A stretch of DNA of 64,000 bases from Burkholderiales bacterium. Its GTDB lineage: Bacteria > Pseudomonadota > Gammaproteobacteria > Burkholderiales > Burkholderiaceae_C. The notes beneath the pieces were generated by a model that was given only the letters and a program-made list of their open reading frames with translations, searched no databases and was not told where the DNA came from. Within the stretch, counting starts at the first letter, position 1, and each line of letters starts with the position of its first letter. The DNA lies in assembly GCA_016223165.1 (NCBI GenBank), contig JACRPO010000008.1, positions 186,001-250,000 on the forward strand, in the 5' to 3' direction. Both the position numbers and the translations under genes were made by a program. This document shows, piece by piece, positions 56,870-64,000 of this stretch.

Positions 56870-57783
56870 ACCACGAAGGCACGATCACCACCGTCGGCAT
56901 CGACATCGGCTCGGGTGCCGTGAAGACGGCGCTCTTCCGCGGCCGCGCCAGCGAGGGTGCGAGCACGGGCGAGGGTGCGAGCACGGGCGCGGGGGGCGGT
57001 CTGCGCGACACCGGTGCCACCTGGCTCGCCAAGCGCTGCGAGCGCATCCGCCGGCGCGACCCGATGGTGCTGGCGCAGGAGGGGCTGGACGGCGTGCTCG
57101 CCGACGCCGGCCTCGCACGCGACGATGTTCACTACATCGCCACCACCGGCGAAGGCGAGAACGTCAAGTTCGCCACCGGCCACTTCTATTCGATGACCAC
57201 GCATGCGCGCGGCGGTGTCTTCCTCGACCCCGAGGCGCGCGCCGTGGTCGACATCGGCGCCCTCAACGGCCGCGCCATCTCCGTCGATGGGCGCGGCAAG
57301 GTCCTCTCGTACAAGATGACCAGCCAGTGCGCGAGCGGCTCGGGCCAGTTCCTCGAGAACATCGCGCGCTACCTCGGCGTGGCGGTGGAGGAGATCGGGC
57401 CGCTGTCGTGCACCAGCAAGGATCCGGAGAAAGTGAGCTCGATCTGCGCCGTGCTCGCCGAGACCGACGTCATCAACATGGTCAGCCGCGGCATCGCCAC
57501 GCCCGACATCCTGAAGGGCATCCATCTCTCGATGGCCTCGCGCATCGTCAAGCTGCTGAAGGTGACGGGGGTGAAGGACGGCATCGCGCTGCTCACCGGC
57601 GGCCTGGCGCTCGACGCCGGCCTGCTTGCGGCGATCCAGGAGGAAATGGTCAACGAGAAGGTGAGAGTGCAGGCACGTTCGCACCCCGACTCGATCTACG
57701 CCGGTGCCGTCGGTGCGGCGCTGTGGGGTGCCTACCGCCACCGCCGCCTGCACGCGCTCGAAGGGGCCGCCGTCGCGGCCTGA
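56866..57783 (+). CDS. bcrD: Benzoyl-CoA reductase ATPase subunit D
   Basis: A 305-residue partner ATPase: [38 protein letters not shown] and [11 protein letters not shown]. The usual GxDxGS loop is followed by an extra Gly/Ser/Thr/Ala insert (residues 29-45) made by a perfect 18-bp duplication. Overlaps bcrA as ATGA. Confidence 0.95.
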   Translation: MNHEGTITTVGIDIGSGAVKTALFRGRASEGASTGEGASTGAGGGLRDTGATWLAKRCERIRRRDPMVLAQEGLDGVLADAGLARDDVHYIATTGEGENVKFATGHFYSMTTHARGGVFLDPEARAVVDIGALNGRAISVDGRGKVLSYKMTSQCASGSGQFLENIARYLGVAVEEIGPLSCTSKDPEKVSSICAVLAETDVINMVSRGIATPDILKGIHLSMASRIVKLLKVTGVKDGIALLTGGLALDAGLLAAIQEEMVNEKVRVQARSHPDSIYAGAVGAALWGAYRHRRLHALEGAAVAA

Positions 57784-57818
57784 AACCAACTGCCTCCCGC
57801 AAGTAGGAGCTCGCCACC

Positions 57819-58064
57819 ATGGCCTTGCTGATCAACGACAACTGCACCGCCTGCGACGCGTGCAAACCCGTGTGCCCGAACGAGGCCATCTCGGTCGGCG
57901 ACCCGCTCTACGTCATCGACCCGCTGCGCTGCACCGAGTGCGTGGGCGCCGAGGACGAGCCGCAATGCAAGCTCGTGTGCCCGGCCGACTGCATCGTGGC
58001 GCACCCGGATTTCGTCGAGACACCCGAGCAGCTGCAGGAGAAGTACGAGTCGCTGCACGGGTAA
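57819..58064 (+). CDS. fdx: 2[4Fe-4S] ferredoxin, electron donor to benzoyl-CoA reductase
   Basis: An 81-residue ferredoxin with CTACDACKPVCP and a second cluster motif CTECVGAEDEPQCKLVC with the insertion typical of Alvin-type ferredoxins in bcr operons. It follows bcrD by 35 bp with a GGAG site. It carries electrons from KorAB to BcrAD. Confidence 0.93.
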   Translation: MALLINDNCTACDACKPVCPNEAISVGDPLYVIDPLRCTECVGAEDEPQCKLVCPADCIVAHPDFVETPEQLQEKYESLHG

Positions 58065-58371
58065 CGCGGGTGCGCGGGCCGTGCCGTCGCGCGGCACGCG
58101 ACGCCGCACGGTACGCGCCGCCACCATGCCGCCGCGCCGGCTCGAAGAGCTCGTAGGCGTTTGTGGCCACGCGGCGCCGGACTCTGGTGTGGAGCGCCCC
58201 GGCGGCGCACACTGTGGCCGGGCTCGGCGCGCGGTGCCACCGCGTGCCGGGTTGCAGGGGATGGTCCGACGATGCACGGCCACTCCAGCGCGGTGCCGGT
58301 GCATCGACGATGACTTCGAGCGCGTGCACGCGCCCGGCCCACCTGTCTGCTCCACGCCCCGGGAGAAACCC
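58065..58371. other. Intergenic region after the bcr operon
   Basis: About 307 bases, very GC-rich, no gene supported. A hairpin GTGCCG-TCGCG-CGGCAC occurs near 58080-58097; it has no T-run. The end contains the GGGAG ribosome site of the CBS gene. Confidence 0.4.
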
Positions 58372-58812
58372 ATGAGCACTGTTGCCGAGATCCTGAAGTC
58401 CAAGAGCGATCCGTCGCTGTACAGCATCGCGCCAACGGCGGCGGTGCTGGAAGCCGTGCAGGTGATGGCGCAGAAGAACATCGGCGCCCTGCTCGTCATC
58501 GATGCCGGCCAGGTGGTCGGCATCGTCACCGAGCGCGACTATGCGCGCAAGGTCGTGCTGATGAACCGCTCGTCGAAGGCGACGCCGGTGCGCGACATCA
58601 TGGGCAGCCCGGTGATGTTCGTCGAGCCCGGCCGCACCAGCGAGGAGTGCATGGCGCTGATGACCGAGAACCGCGTGCGCCACCTGCCGGTGTTCGACCA
58701 AGGCAAGCTGGTCGGGCTGGTCTCCATCGGCGATATCGTGAAGCACATCATTTCCGACCAGCAGTTCGTGATCGAGCAGCTCGAGCACTACGTGACCGGG
58801 CAGCCCCGCTGA
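58372..58812 (+). CDS. Tandem CBS-domain protein
   Basis: A 146-residue protein made of two CBS motifs: GALLVIDAGQVVGIVTERDYARKV and RHLPVFDQGKLVGLVSIGDIVKH. Such stand-alone CBS pairs bind adenine nucleotides and report energy state. Very common in proteobacteria. Convergent with the HIG1-like gene across a palindromic element. Confidence 0.92.
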   Translation: MSTVAEILKSKSDPSLYSIAPTAAVLEAVQVMAQKNIGALLVIDAGQVVGIVTERDYARKVVLMNRSSKATPVRDIMGSPVMFVEPGRTSEECMALMTENRVRHLPVFDQGKLVGLVSIGDIVKHIISDQQFVIEQLEHYVTGQPR

Positions 58813-58868
58813 AGCGGCGGGGAAGAGGCTGCGCCGACCCGCGCCGCGGCCCGCGGCCGGTCGCGATC

Positions 58869-59029
58869 AGAGCCTGTGAATGAGACAGCCGCGCCCGAGC
58901 GGCGCGCCAGAAGGTGTCGGATCGAGGCGCAAAGCGCAGCCATATCCGGAGATATGGCGAGCATTTGCAGCGAAGAGCCGGCGCCTTCTGGCGTGGCGAG
59001 CGGGTGTGGATGATTCGTTCACAGGCTCT
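58869..59029. repeat. Long imperfect palindromic element
   Basis: A 161-base inverted structure with 12-base perfect ends (AGAGCCTGTGAA / TTCACAGGCTCT), further pairing inside (GCCAGAAGG / CCTTCTGGC) and a central hairpin CCATATC-CGGA-GATATGG. It fills the gap between two convergent genes and abuts the stop of the minus-strand one. It may be a mobile non-autonomous element or a bidirectional terminator. Confidence 0.8.
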
Positions 59030-59218
59030 TCAGCCGACGATCATCGCCAGCACCAGCAGGACGACGGTCAGGGCCTGGAAGCCCACGCGTCTGAACATCC
59101 AGTCGTTGCTGCTGTGATGGCCGACTTCGCCGTGCGTGGCCATCGCCGAAACCCCGGCCACCAGCGAAAAGATGGTCGCCGCCAGAGCCAGGATGATGAG
59201 GATCGTCAGGGCGTTCAC
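59030..59218 (-). CDS. HIG1/twin-transmembrane-like small membrane protein
   Basis: A 62-residue protein with two hydrophobic helices (about 3-23 and 44-62) separated by a His/Ser polar loop containing RRVGFQ, close to the HIG1-domain small proteins linked to terminal oxidases. GTG 59218 has GGAG at the right distance; a longer in-frame start adds a Pro/Gln stub. Role inferred from family only. Confidence 0.7.
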   Translation of the reverse strand: MNALTILIILALAATIFSLVAGVSAMATHGEVGHHSSNDWMFRRVGFQALTVVLLVLAMIVG

Positions 59219-59313
59219 GGTGCTCTCCTCACGTTGCGGCGGTGGCATCCAGTGCCACCGCCATCGAGGGTGACTGAACGTCGGCTGTTATCCGCCTGCT
59301 GCTGCGGTTCTCC

Positions 59314-59327
59314 TTGATCTGCGTCAA
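59314..59327. promoter_or_regulatory. FNR/Anr-like box upstream of ubiU
   Basis: TTGATCTGCGTCAA matches the consensus TTGAT-N4-ATCAA at 9 of 10 positions. It lies 113 bp before ubiU and 96 bp before the HIG1-like start. Control of ubiUVT by oxygen is expected since this pathway serves anaerobic growth. Confidence 0.6.
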
Positions 59328-59439
59328 CACGCGCCCGAGGGGAGGTCGCCGGCGCGAACCGGGGCAGCGATACCGTCCGCTCCTCGCGACCCGGCGCGCT
59401 TGAACTGGAACAAGGACCCCGGCGCCTGCACGCATCAGC

Positions 59440-60504
59440 ATGGCGCCCCCGCGCATGGCGAACCCCTCGATGCCCGATAGTCTCCTGGCGCCTGCCGCGC
59501 CACCGCGCAAGCCCGACCTCGTCTGCCCCGCCGGCTCGCTGCGCGCGCTGCAGATGGCCGTCGACGCCGGTGCCGATGCCGTCTACCTCGGCCTCAAGGA
59601 CGCGACCAACGCGCGCAATTTCGCCGGCCTGAACTTCGACAACGAGCAGGTCGCCGAGGGCGTGCGCCACGCGCACCGGCGCGGCGCCCAGGTGCTGATG
59701 GCGCTGAACACCTTCGCCGACGCGCGCGACGACACGCCGTGGCGGCGCGCCGTCGAACGCGCCGCGGCGCTGGGGGCCGATGCGCTGATCGTTGCCGACA
59801 CCGCGGTGATGGCCTACGTGCGCGACCACCTGCCGCAGCTGCGCCTGCACCTGTCGGTGCAGGCCTCGGCCACCACCTACGAGGCGATCGAGTTCTACCG
59901 CGAGCGCTACGGCATCCGCCGCGCCGTGCTGCCGCGCGTGCTGACGCTCTCGCAGGTGCAGCACGTGGCCCGCCACACCGGCGCCGAAGTGGAGGTGTTC
60001 GGCTTCGGCAGCCTGTGCGTGATGGTCGAAGGGCGCTGCGCGCTCTCGTCCTATGTCACCGGGCAGTCGCCGAACACCGCCGGCGTGTGCTCGCCGCCTT
60101 CGGCCGTGCGCTGGAACGAGACGGCGGCCGGCGTGGAGGCGCGCCTGAACGGCGTGCTCATCGACCGCTATGCGCCCGACGAGCCTCGCGGCTACCCGAC
60201 GCTGTGCAAGGGCCGCTTCGTCGTCGAAGGCGTGCGCGACTACGCCATCGAGGAGCCGACGAGCCTGAACACGCTGGCCATTCTGCCGCAGCTCATCGAG
60301 GCCGGCGTGGCCGCCATCAAGATCGAGGGCCGCCAGCGCAGCCCGAGCTACGTGGCCGCCGTCACGCGCGTGTGGCGCGAGGCCATCGACCAGGCCTTCT
60401 CCGGTGCCCGCTGGTCGGTGCAGCCGGCCTGGACGAGCGAGCTCGGCCGCTGGGCCGAGGGCCAGCAGCACACGCTCGGTGCCTACGACCGCCCCTGGCG
60501 ATGA
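59440..60504 (+). CDS. ubiU: O2-independent ubiquinone hydroxylation protein UbiU
   Basis: A 354-residue U32-peptidase-family protein with LVCPAGSLRALQMAVDAGADAVYLG. Four cluster Cys at 193, 200, 217 and 256 have spacings 7, 17 and 39, identical to those I recall for E. coli UbiU. With UbiV it hydroxylates ubiquinone precursors without oxygen. The start is uncertain: ATGs at 59440, 59455 and 59470 are in frame and none has a strong ribosome site. The stop overlaps ubiV as ATGA. Confidence 0.93.
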   Translation: MAPPRMANPSMPDSLLAPAAPPRKPDLVCPAGSLRALQMAVDAGADAVYLGLKDATNARNFAGLNFDNEQVAEGVRHAHRRGAQVLMALNTFADARDDTPWRRAVERAAALGADALIVADTAVMAYVRDHLPQLRLHLSVQASATTYEAIEFYRERYGIRRAVLPRVLTLSQVQHVARHTGAEVEVFGFGSLCVMVEGRCALSSYVTGQSPNTAGVCSPPSAVRWNETAAGVEARLNGVLIDRYAPDEPRGYPTLCKGRFVVEGVRDYAIEEPTSLNTLAILPQLIEAGVAAIKIEGRQRSPSYVAAVTRVWREAIDQAFSGARWSVQPAWTSELGRWAEGQQHTLGAYDRPWR

Positions 60505-61487
60505 TGGCGATGGACGACACGCAGCACCCCGCACGCATCGAGCTCACCGTCGGCCCGCTGCTCTACTGGTGGCCGCGCGATGCGCTGCTCTCCTTCTACG
60601 CCGACATGGCCGACAGTCCGGCGCGCACCGTGGTGCTCGGCGAGGTGGTCTGCTCGCGCCGCAACGAGATGCGGCCGGAGGACTGGCTGGCGCTCGCGCG
60701 CGACCTCGCCGCGGCGGGCAAGGAGGTGGTGCTGGCCACGCAGGCGCTGCTCGCCGGCGAGGCCGAGCTGCGCGCGATGCGGCGCATCGCCACACAGGAC
60801 GAGTTCGCGGTCGAGGCCGGCGATGCCTCGGCGCTGCGCGTGCTCGCCGCCGAAGCGCGCGCGCGGCCGGCGCGGCCGCCCTTCGTGCTCGGCCCGCACA
60901 TCAACGTCTACAACCGCGCCGCGCTCGCCGAGCACGCGGCGCTGGGGGCCGGCACCTGGGTCGCGCCGGTCGAGCTCGCGCTCGATGCGGTGGCCGCCAC
61001 CAACCCGCCGCACGCGCCGGTGTGCGGTCCGGCCGGCGCGGTGGCGAGCGAGGTCTTCGGCTTCGGCCGCCTGCCGCTGGCCTTCTCGGCGCGCTGCTTC
61101 ACGGCGCGCCACCACCGTTTGCCCAAGGACGGCTGCGACTTCCGCTGCCGCAGCGACGCCGACGGCCTGCTGCTTGCCAGCAGCGAGGGTGCGCCCTTCC
61201 TCGTGCTCAACGGCATCCAGACGCAATCAGCCGCGGTGCACGCGCTGCTGGCCGACGCACCGGCGCTGCGCGCGGCCGGCGCGCGGCGCGTGCGCCTGTC
61301 GCCCTGCGCGAGCGGCTTCGCCGACGTGCTTCGTCACTTCGACGCCGTCTACAACGGCGGCGCGGCGCCGGCCGATGCCCTCGAAGCGCTGCGCGGCCTC
61401 GGCCTGCCGGGCACGCTCGTCGACGGCTTTGCACACCGGCGGCCGGGGCTGAGCGCCGGCCCCTTCCTCCTCGCGGCCGAGGCTTGA
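60501..61487 (+). CDS. ubiV: O2-independent ubiquinone hydroxylation protein UbiV
   Basis: A 328-residue U32-family partner. Cluster Cys at 51, 199, 212 and 216 have the 13- and 4-residue spacing of E. coli UbiV. LTVGPLLYWW and GPHINVYNRAA support the family. Downstream ubiT completes the trio. Confidence 0.93.
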   Translation: MMAMDDTQHPARIELTVGPLLYWWPRDALLSFYADMADSPARTVVLGEVVCSRRNEMRPEDWLALARDLAAAGKEVVLATQALLAGEAELRAMRRIATQDEFAVEAGDASALRVLAAEARARPARPPFVLGPHINVYNRAALAEHAALGAGTWVAPVELALDAVAATNPPHAPVCGPAGAVASEVFGFGRLPLAFSARCFTARHHRLPKDGCDFRCRSDADGLLLASSEGAPFLVLNGIQTQSAAVHALLADAPALRAAGARRVRLSPCASGFADVLRHFDAVYNGGAAPADALEALRGLGLPGTLVDGFAHRRPGLSAGPFLLAAEA

Positions 61488-61506
61488 GAGGCCAAGAGGT
61501 TCCTCC

Positions 61507-61989
61507 ATGAGTGCTCCCCTTCCTTCCCGCACCGCGAACGCTCCGCACGCGCCCGCCCGGCCGGGCGCGCTGCCGCCGCTGCCCGCGGCCCTCGGCGCCG
61601 CGGTGGCGCGGGTGCGCGGCATCGTCCGCCGCCTGCCGCCGCAGCCGCCCTCGTGGCTCGCGGCCTTGTGGCTCGACCGCGCACTGCTGCCGCGCCTGAG
61701 CGCGTCGCAACGGCGCTCGCTCGCCGATCATGTCGTCGAGCTGGAGCTGCTCGAGCCCGGGCTGCGCCTGCGGCTCGTGCTCGGCGAGCGTGGCTTCGCC
61801 GCCGCGGGCGCCGGCCGAGCGCCGGTGCTCGTGATCCGCGCGCGCACGCAGGCGCTGTGGCGGCTCGCGCGCGGCGAGGACGATGCCGACCGCTTGTTCT
61901 TCGACCGTGCGCTCGTGATGGAAGGTGACACCGAGTTCGGGCTCGAACTGAAGAACGCGCTCGACGCCATCGGCCCGCTCTGGCGGTGA
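61507..61989 (+). CDS. ubiT: SCP2-domain lipid-binding protein UbiT
   Basis: A 160-residue protein with a Pro/Ala-rich leader and an SCP2 sterol-carrier-like domain (LELLEPGLRLRLVLGERG, DRLFFDRALVMEGDTEFGLELKNALD). In E. coli UbiT holds the quinone precursors in the anaerobic pathway. 19 bp after ubiV. Confidence 0.9.
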   Translation: MSAPLPSRTANAPHAPARPGALPPLPAALGAAVARVRGIVRRLPPQPPSWLAALWLDRALLPRLSASQRRSLADHVVELELLEPGLRLRLVLGERGFAAAGAGRAPVLVIRARTQALWRLARGEDDADRLFFDRALVMEGDTEFGLELKNALDAIGPLWR

Positions 61990-62012
61990 CGAGCGGGCCG
62001 GGGCGTCCGGCG

Positions 62013-62102
62013 CTTCAGGTGCTTCAGGTGCTTCAGGTGCCTCAGGTGCCTCAGGTGCCTCAGGTGCCTCAGGTGCCTCAGGTGCCTCAGGTGCCTCAGG
62101 TG
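62013..62102. repeat. 9-bp tandem repeat, ten units
   Basis: Ten units of CYTCAGGTG (three with CTTC, seven with CCTC) fill the gap between ubiT and the convergent DGC gene. The stop codon of the DGC gene lies in the last unit. Confidence 0.97.
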
Positions 62103-62482
62103 CGCAGGGCGGCCGCCTCGGCCATCTCGCCGGCGATGCCGCGCGCGGTGGCGAGCAGGGCCTCGGCCTCGGTGGCGTCGAAGTCCTCGTGCGAGCGCTT
62201 GCGCACGCCCAGGCGCCAGAGCTCGAGGTAGCGCGTGGGCACGACGCGGTGGCGCGCCAGCGTGCTCCTCACGCAGGCCAGCGCGCAGCCGTCGATGGCG
62301 AGGATGCCGCGGCCGCCGGCGCGCGCCTCGTGCGCCACGCGCACCAGCGTGTGCACGTCGCCGCCGAGGCCGGCGACGCACGACATCTCCGCGCGCCCCT
62401 CGCGATCGAGCCGCACGGCCAGATGATTGGCCAGCTGCGCCGCGCTCGAGCAGCCTGAGCAGGCGTAGACCAACGGCAGCAT
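62096..62482 (-). CDS. DGC-domain putative zinc-binding protein
   Basis: A 128-residue protein: N-terminal YACSGCSSAAQLANHLA, then AEMSCVAGLGGD, then the AIDGCALACV signature that names the DGC family, with at least six Cys. Metal binding is predicted; the role is unknown. It starts on the stop of the DUF2249 gene (TGATG) and its stop lies in the 9-bp repeat. Often seen in anaerobic/denitrifying gene sets. Confidence 0.82.
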   Translation of the reverse strand: MLPLVYACSGCSSAAQLANHLAVRLDREGRAEMSCVAGLGGDVHTLVRVAHEARAGGRGILAIDGCALACVRSTLARHRVVPTRYLELWRLGVRKRSHEDFDATEAEALLATARGIAGEMAEAAALRT

Positions 62483-62739
62483 CAGTTCACGCGGAAGTCG
62501 ATGACGACACCCTCGGGCGCACGCTGGCGGTACTCGACCGCGATGTGCGGGCCGTAGCGCTCCTCGATCTGCGCCAGCAGCGGCAGCGGGTCGTGGTCGT
62601 TCGCGAAGCGCATCGTCTCGCCGGCGCGCAGCGCATCGAGCGCGCCGAAGATCGCCGCGTGGCGGAAGCGCTTGGCGATGCCGCGGGCGTCGAAGGGGTA
62701 GATCGCATCGGGCGACAGGTGGATGTGGGGGGTGGACAT
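62482..62739 (-). CDS. DUF2249 protein
   Basis: An 85-residue protein with DARGIAKRFRHAAIFGALDAL and ETMRFANDHDPLPLLAQIEERYG, typical of DUF2249. The family frequently sits with nitric-oxide and nitrate respiration genes. It is translated with the DGC gene. Confidence 0.85.
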   Translation of the reverse strand: MSTPHIHLSPDAIYPFDARGIAKRFRHAAIFGALDALRAGETMRFANDHDPLPLLAQIEERYGPHIAVEYRQRAPEGVVIDFRVN

Positions 62740-63141
62740 CGAGAGGCTCCTTCTTTGGGTGAATGACGGTGGGGTGGGTTGCTGGGTCGGCTGGTTCGTT
62801 GGTGTGCGGGTTCGCGGAGAGGGGTGGCGGGATCGGGCCGACGGGGCACCCTGCGCCGCTCGTGTCCTCTTCCGGCGGCCCGGCTCGCAAGCTCGCAGGG
62901 CCCCCGGATGCCCCCTTTACCTCGCTGCGCAGGGCGCCCCATCGGCCCGATCCGGCACCAGCGGTGGCACGCGCTCGTCGCATGTAAACCCTGGTGCCCG
63001 CCGAGGCCTCCGCAGGCGACTGCGCGCCACGACCTCAGCGTCAGCGCGCCACCCGCATCCTCCGGACCTCGGCGAACGCCCTTAAGGCGCCCGTCAACAA
63101 ATGCAGCGTCGGGGTGGCGCGCCATGCTTCAATGCCGGCCC
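62740..63141. other. Intergenic region with palindromic repeat D
   Basis: About 400 bases between divergent genes. It holds repeat D and its flanking conserved motif (GGCACGCGCTCGTCGCATG region, 62965-63010). No gene or clear promoter is seen. Confidence 0.6.
62830..62953. repeat. Palindromic repeat, copy D (arm type 2, reversed)
   Basis: Arms 62830-62855 and 62928-62953 pair at 24 of 26 positions and match the type 2 arms of copy C (GGATCGGGCCGA start). The core is the reverse complement of the A/C core. The conserved outer motif ending GTGCCCGCCGAGG follows, as it does near copy A. Confidence 0.85.
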
Positions 63142-64000
63142 ATGCAGGCACATGAGTTCGTCAAGAAGTGGCAGCCGGGCGCACCGGCCAACGAATTGAA
63201 CGAGCGCGCAGGCGCGCAGACCCACTTCATCGACCTGTGTCGGGTGCTCGGCGTGCCCGAGCCCGCGGACCCCGAGAACTACTGCTTCGAGCGCGGCGTC
63301 ACCAAGACGGGCAGCGCCAGCGTCGACGGGAAGTTCCGCAAGGATGGCTTTGCCGACGTGTGGATGCGCGGCCACTTCGCCTGGGAATACAAGGCGCCGG
63401 GCAAGAGCCTCGAAGGCGCGTTGAAGCAGCTGATGATGTACGCGCTGCCGCTGGAGAACCCGCCGCTGCTGGTGGTGAGCGACCGCCTCGCCATCGAGGT
63501 ACACACGCACTTCACCGGCACCCCGAGCGAGCGCCACCGCTTCGCGCTCGAAGAGATCACCGACCCCGCCGTGCAGCACAAGCTGCGCGCGCTGTGGCAG
63601 GAGCCCGAGCGCTACAAGCCCAAGCGCACCAACCGCGAGATCACGGAAGAAGCCGCGCGCACCTTCGCCGGCACCGCCGAGCGCCTGCGCGCGGCCGGCG
63701 TGCCGCCGCCGCAGGCGAGCCACTTCCTCACGCAGTGCGTGTTCTGCTTCTTCGCCGAAGACGTGGGCCTCTTGCCCGGCCGGCTCTTCGAGCGGCTGGT
63801 GGGCGTGGCGGTGCCGCCGGCCACGCTGCGCGCACAGTTGCAGGCCCTCTTCGTGGCGATGAAGGACGGCGGACTCTTCGGCGTCGACGCCGTGCCGTGG
63901 TTCAACGGCGGCCTCTTCGCGAGCATCGACGTGCCGCCGCTCGCCGAGCCCGACGTGGCCGCGCTCAAGGCGGCGAGCCGCCTCGACTGGAGCGCGATCG
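63142..64000 (+). CDS. Type IIG/MmeI-like restriction-modification enzyme (5' part)
   Basis: 286 codons open to the right edge. The N-terminal domain carries a PD-(D/E)xK nuclease pattern: Asp72 in GFADVW and Glu82-x-Lys84 in WEYKAPG, with LSD-like VVSDRLAIEVHTHF after it. A helical spacer follows (FLTQCVFCFFAEDVGLLP). This is the start of the MmeI-like single-chain enzymes, whose methylase and target-recognition domains would lie beyond the window. A BREX- or DISARM-type methylase is an alternative. Confidence 0.75.
   Translation, partial: MQAHEFVKKWQPGAPANELNERAGAQTHFIDLCRVLGVPEPADPENYCFERGVTKTGSASVDGKFRKDGFADVWMRGHFAWEYKAPGKSLEGALKQLMMYALPLENPPLLVVSDRLAIEVHTHFTGTPSERHRFALEEITDPAVQHKLRALWQEPERYKPKRTNREITEEAARTFAGTAERLRAAGVPPPQASHFLTQCVFCFFAEDVGLLPGRLFERLVGVAVPPATLRAQLQALFVAMKDGGLFGVDAVPWFNGGLFASIDVPPLAEPDVAALKAASRLDWSAI

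Noticed and set aside
62013..62102. CRISPR-like short repeats
   Set aside because: Simple 9-bp tandem repeat without spacers.

Overview
The window is about 70% G+C and reads as the chromosome of a betaproteobacterium, probably Burkholderiales or Rhodocyclales. That placement is an inference. It rests on a Thauera-type benzoyl-CoA reductase set, a class I PHA synthase, O2-independent ubiquinone genes (ubiU, ubiV, ubiT) and FNR/Anr-like boxes. Together they suggest a facultative, probably denitrifying, degrader of aromatic compounds.

Layout. 1-3938: left-edge fragment of a giant tyrosine-recombinase-like protein, possibly the end of an integrated element. 4370-12035: three plus-strand two-component genes (a soluble poly-HAMP hybrid kinase, a second hybrid kinase and a lone receiver). 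12068-18070: minus-strand stress and storage genes (USP-like, Lon-like protease, small protein, phaC). 18167-23990: an ArsR-type repressor divergent from an RND efflux / DUF2892 / thioredoxin-2 operon. 24193-29811: stress and accessory genes (periplasmic protein, USP, PaaK-like ligase, phosphotransferase-kinase fusion, flavodoxin, PspC).

29838-35187 is the most unusual part. A small HTH-like gene faces a sigma70-type promoter whose spacer overlaps a perfect palindrome. Downstream lies a 1.7-kb array of about ten tRNA-like genes, each with a different specificity and many non-canonical: C33 in the anticodon loop, lost identity elements, one without a D-arm. A twice-frameshifted SEC-C gene sits inside the array. 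Next come a structured RNA segment, an SPFH/slipin gene and rtcB, the RNA ligase. I read this as an RNA-repair or tRNA-backup island.

35742-58064 is an anaerobic aromatic catabolism island. Right to left from a shared divergent promoter region (49734-49926) runs a tightly coupled series: korA-korB, a 60-residue repeat peptide, a ferritin-like protein, RidA, a badI-like hydrolase, a phenylglyoxylate-type 2-oxoacid oxidoreductase (gamma, fused FAD/ferredoxin, alpha, beta) and a LIV-type ABC importer. Left to right run had-oah-dch-bcrCBAD-fdx, which convert benzoyl-CoA to 3-hydroxypimelyl-CoA. KorAB and the ferredoxin would supply low-potential electrons to the reductase.

58372-62739 holds a CBS protein, a HIG1-like membrane protein, ubiU-ubiV-ubiT behind a good FNR-type box, and a DGC/DUF2249 pair. 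A type IIG restriction-modification gene starts at 63142 and leaves the window. Palindromic repeats with conserved cores but changing arms recur at 24.1, 35.3, 35.5 and 62.9 kb.
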